This document shows positions 6,156 through 6,789 of a DNA stretch of 6,789 nucleotides, piece after piece. The stretch covers positions 1 through 6,789 of the forward strand of contig CABRHR010000106.1 in the NCBI GenBank assembly GCA_902470835.1, given 5' to 3'. Both the position numbers and the translations under genes were made by a program. Positions within the stretch are counted from its first letter, which is position 1. Every line of letters begins with the position of its first letter. The stretch comes from an uncultured Collinsella sp. Its GTDB lineage: Bacteria > Actinomycetota > Coriobacteriia > Coriobacteriales > Coriobacteriaceae. The notes beneath the pieces were generated by a model. It was not told where the DNA came from, ran no database searches, and saw only the letters and a program-made list of their open reading frames with translations.

Positions 6156-6689
6156 TTACTTCAGTGCGTCGGCGCGCAGATCGACGCCGGCGGATTCGAA
6201 CACGAGCGTGCGGTCGTACCACTGCTCTTTTCTAATACTCCACGCGGCACAGGCGGTGTCCTCGTCGAGCGCATCAACGGGCACGTCGTAGGTGTAATTG
6301 CCTTCCGCGTTTTCCACATAGGGGATGAAGTCGGCCTCGCTCGCGGCGGCAGCCTCGTCGCCCGTGCCCATGAAGAGCTTGCCGTAGCCCGTGCCGGAAA
6401 GCGTCATCACGCAGTGCATGGAGCCGTTTTCCACGATGAGCTGGGCGTCCACAATCCTGAACATGTTCGAGCTGGAATCTACAGTGATCGGATAGGTGCC
6501 GTCGGCCACTTTGTCGGCGGTGATGGGGGCAGTGCTTGCGCCCTCGGGCGCATCGGCCGCCTGTTCGGTCTTTTCCTGGGAATCGGCATCGCTTGTCTTT
6601 GCGTTGTCGATTGAATTTCCGCCGCAGCCGGCGAGCGAGAACGCGAAAAGCGCCGCCGACAGGGCGAAGGCGAGGGTTTTCTTCAACAT
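6156..6689 (-). CDS. Small surface lipoprotein with NEAT-like domain, first gene of importer operon
   Basis: A 177-residue predicted lipoprotein. The signal peptide MLKKTLAFALSAALFAFSLA ends in the lipobox LAGC with Cys22. A polar Asp/Glu/Ala-rich spacer (25-60) follows, then a single folded region at about 62-166 with DGTYPITV, VMTLSGTGYGKLFMG and NYTYDVPVDALDEDTACAA. This region resembles the N-terminal domain of the next gene's product in both pattern and order. A NEAT-like ligand-binding role is inferred, since the canonical NEAT heme-binding motif is not clearly present. ATG 6689 is chosen because AAAGGAA (complement of 6697-6703) lies seven bases upstream. The reading frame stays open past this into the adapter, giving a false N-terminus starting MYKRQ that must not be annotated. 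Stop and next start are separated by four bases. Confidence 0.85.
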   Translation of the reverse strand: MLKKTLAFALSAALFAFSLAGCGGNSIDNAKTSDADSQEKTEQAADAPEGASTAPITADKVADGTYPITVDSSSNMFRIVDAQLIVENGSMHCVMTLSGTGYGKLFMGTGDEAAAASEADFIPYVENAEGNYTYDVPVDALDEDTACAAWSIRKEQWYDRTLVFESAGVDLRADALK

Positions 6690-6715
6690 GGAGGGGTTCC
6701 TTTCAATCGCTTCGA

Positions 6716-6743
6716 CCGCCCGCGCCGTGCGGTGGGCGGGCGG
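6716..6743. repeat. GC-rich inverted repeat at the contig end
   Basis: CCGCCCGC (6716-6723) and GCGGGCGG (6736-6743) are perfect 8-base inverted arms around a 12-base loop. The right arm ends exactly at the last genomic base before the adapter. No U-tract follows on either strand, so it is not a standard terminator. It lies 27 bases upstream of the small lipoprotein's start codon and could be a leader hairpin, a regulatory site or chance in very GC-rich DNA. Confidence 0.4.
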
Positions 6744-6789
6744 CTGTCTCTTATACACATCTGACGCTGCCGACGAAGAGGATAGTGTA
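6744..6789. other. Illumina Nextera adapter contamination
   Basis: CTGTCTCTTATACACATCT (6744-6762) is the complement of the Tn5 mosaic end used in Nextera libraries. GACGCTGCCGACGA (6763-6776) completes the complement of the read-1 adapter. AGAGGATA (6777-6784) is the complement of i5 index TATCCTCT (the standard '503' index), and GTGTA (6785-6789) begins the complement of the P5 end. The order is exactly that of a library fragment read past its insert. This segment is artificial and carries no gene or mobile element. Confidence 0.98.

Noticed and set aside
1..6743. CRISPR array, tandem repeats or phage genes
   Set aside because: No regularly spaced direct repeats or phage-type proteins were seen on either strand.
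6690..6758. N-terminal extension MYKRQPPAHR... of the small lipoprotein
   Set aside because: It starts inside the Nextera adapter. The proper ATG at 6689 has its own ribosome site and begins a typical lipoprotein signal peptide.
6744..6762. Tn5 mosaic end as sign of a natural transposon
   Set aside because: It is followed directly by the synthetic read-1 adapter, an i5 index and the P5 start, so it comes from library preparation.

Overview
The window looks like the end of an assembled contig from a high-G+C gut actinobacterium, most likely of class Coriobacteriia (Collinsella-like). This is judged from protein and codon style and from an IS3-type transposase remnant of a kind I associate with that group; I could not run a search. 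The last 46 bases (6744-6789) are not biological. They are an untrimmed Illumina Nextera adapter that runs through the transposase end, the read-1 adapter, an 8-base i5 index and the first bases of P5. Genomic sequence therefore ends at 6743.

Left part, plus strand: the 3' two-thirds of a tRNA-Glu (anticodon CTC) with a strong intrinsic terminator. Next comes a 435-residue integral membrane protein of the lysylphosphatidylglycerol synthase TM / flippase-like family (PF03706 type), with a basic cytoplasmic-looking tail. A 203-residue TetR/AcrR-family regulator follows, preceded by a clean inverted repeat that overlaps a -10-like element and is a good candidate for its own operator.

Middle (2241-2352): a 112-base gap between convergent genes. 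It holds a 27-codon minus-strand remnant of an IS3-family (IS150-group) OrfB transposase, cut off at both ends. This marks an old insertion or rearrangement at the boundary between the left block and the ABC operon.

Right part, minus strand, 6689 down to 2353: a tight four-gene operon (gaps of 4, 4 and 0 bases) for an iron/heme/cobalamin-class (FecCD/BtuCD type II) ABC importer. Transcription order is a small lipoprotein, a large lipoprotein with an N-terminal beta-rich domain joined to a periplasmic-binding-protein domain, a FecCD-type permease, and an ATPase with an extra C-terminal domain of about 120 residues. The small lipoprotein and the N-terminal domain of the large one appear to share a diverged, possibly NEAT-like domain. 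This suggests a surface relay that passes a ligand, perhaps heme or a chelated metal, to the permease. The substrate is not proven by the sequence. The operon's promoter is not visible because only 54 genomic bases remain upstream of its first gene.
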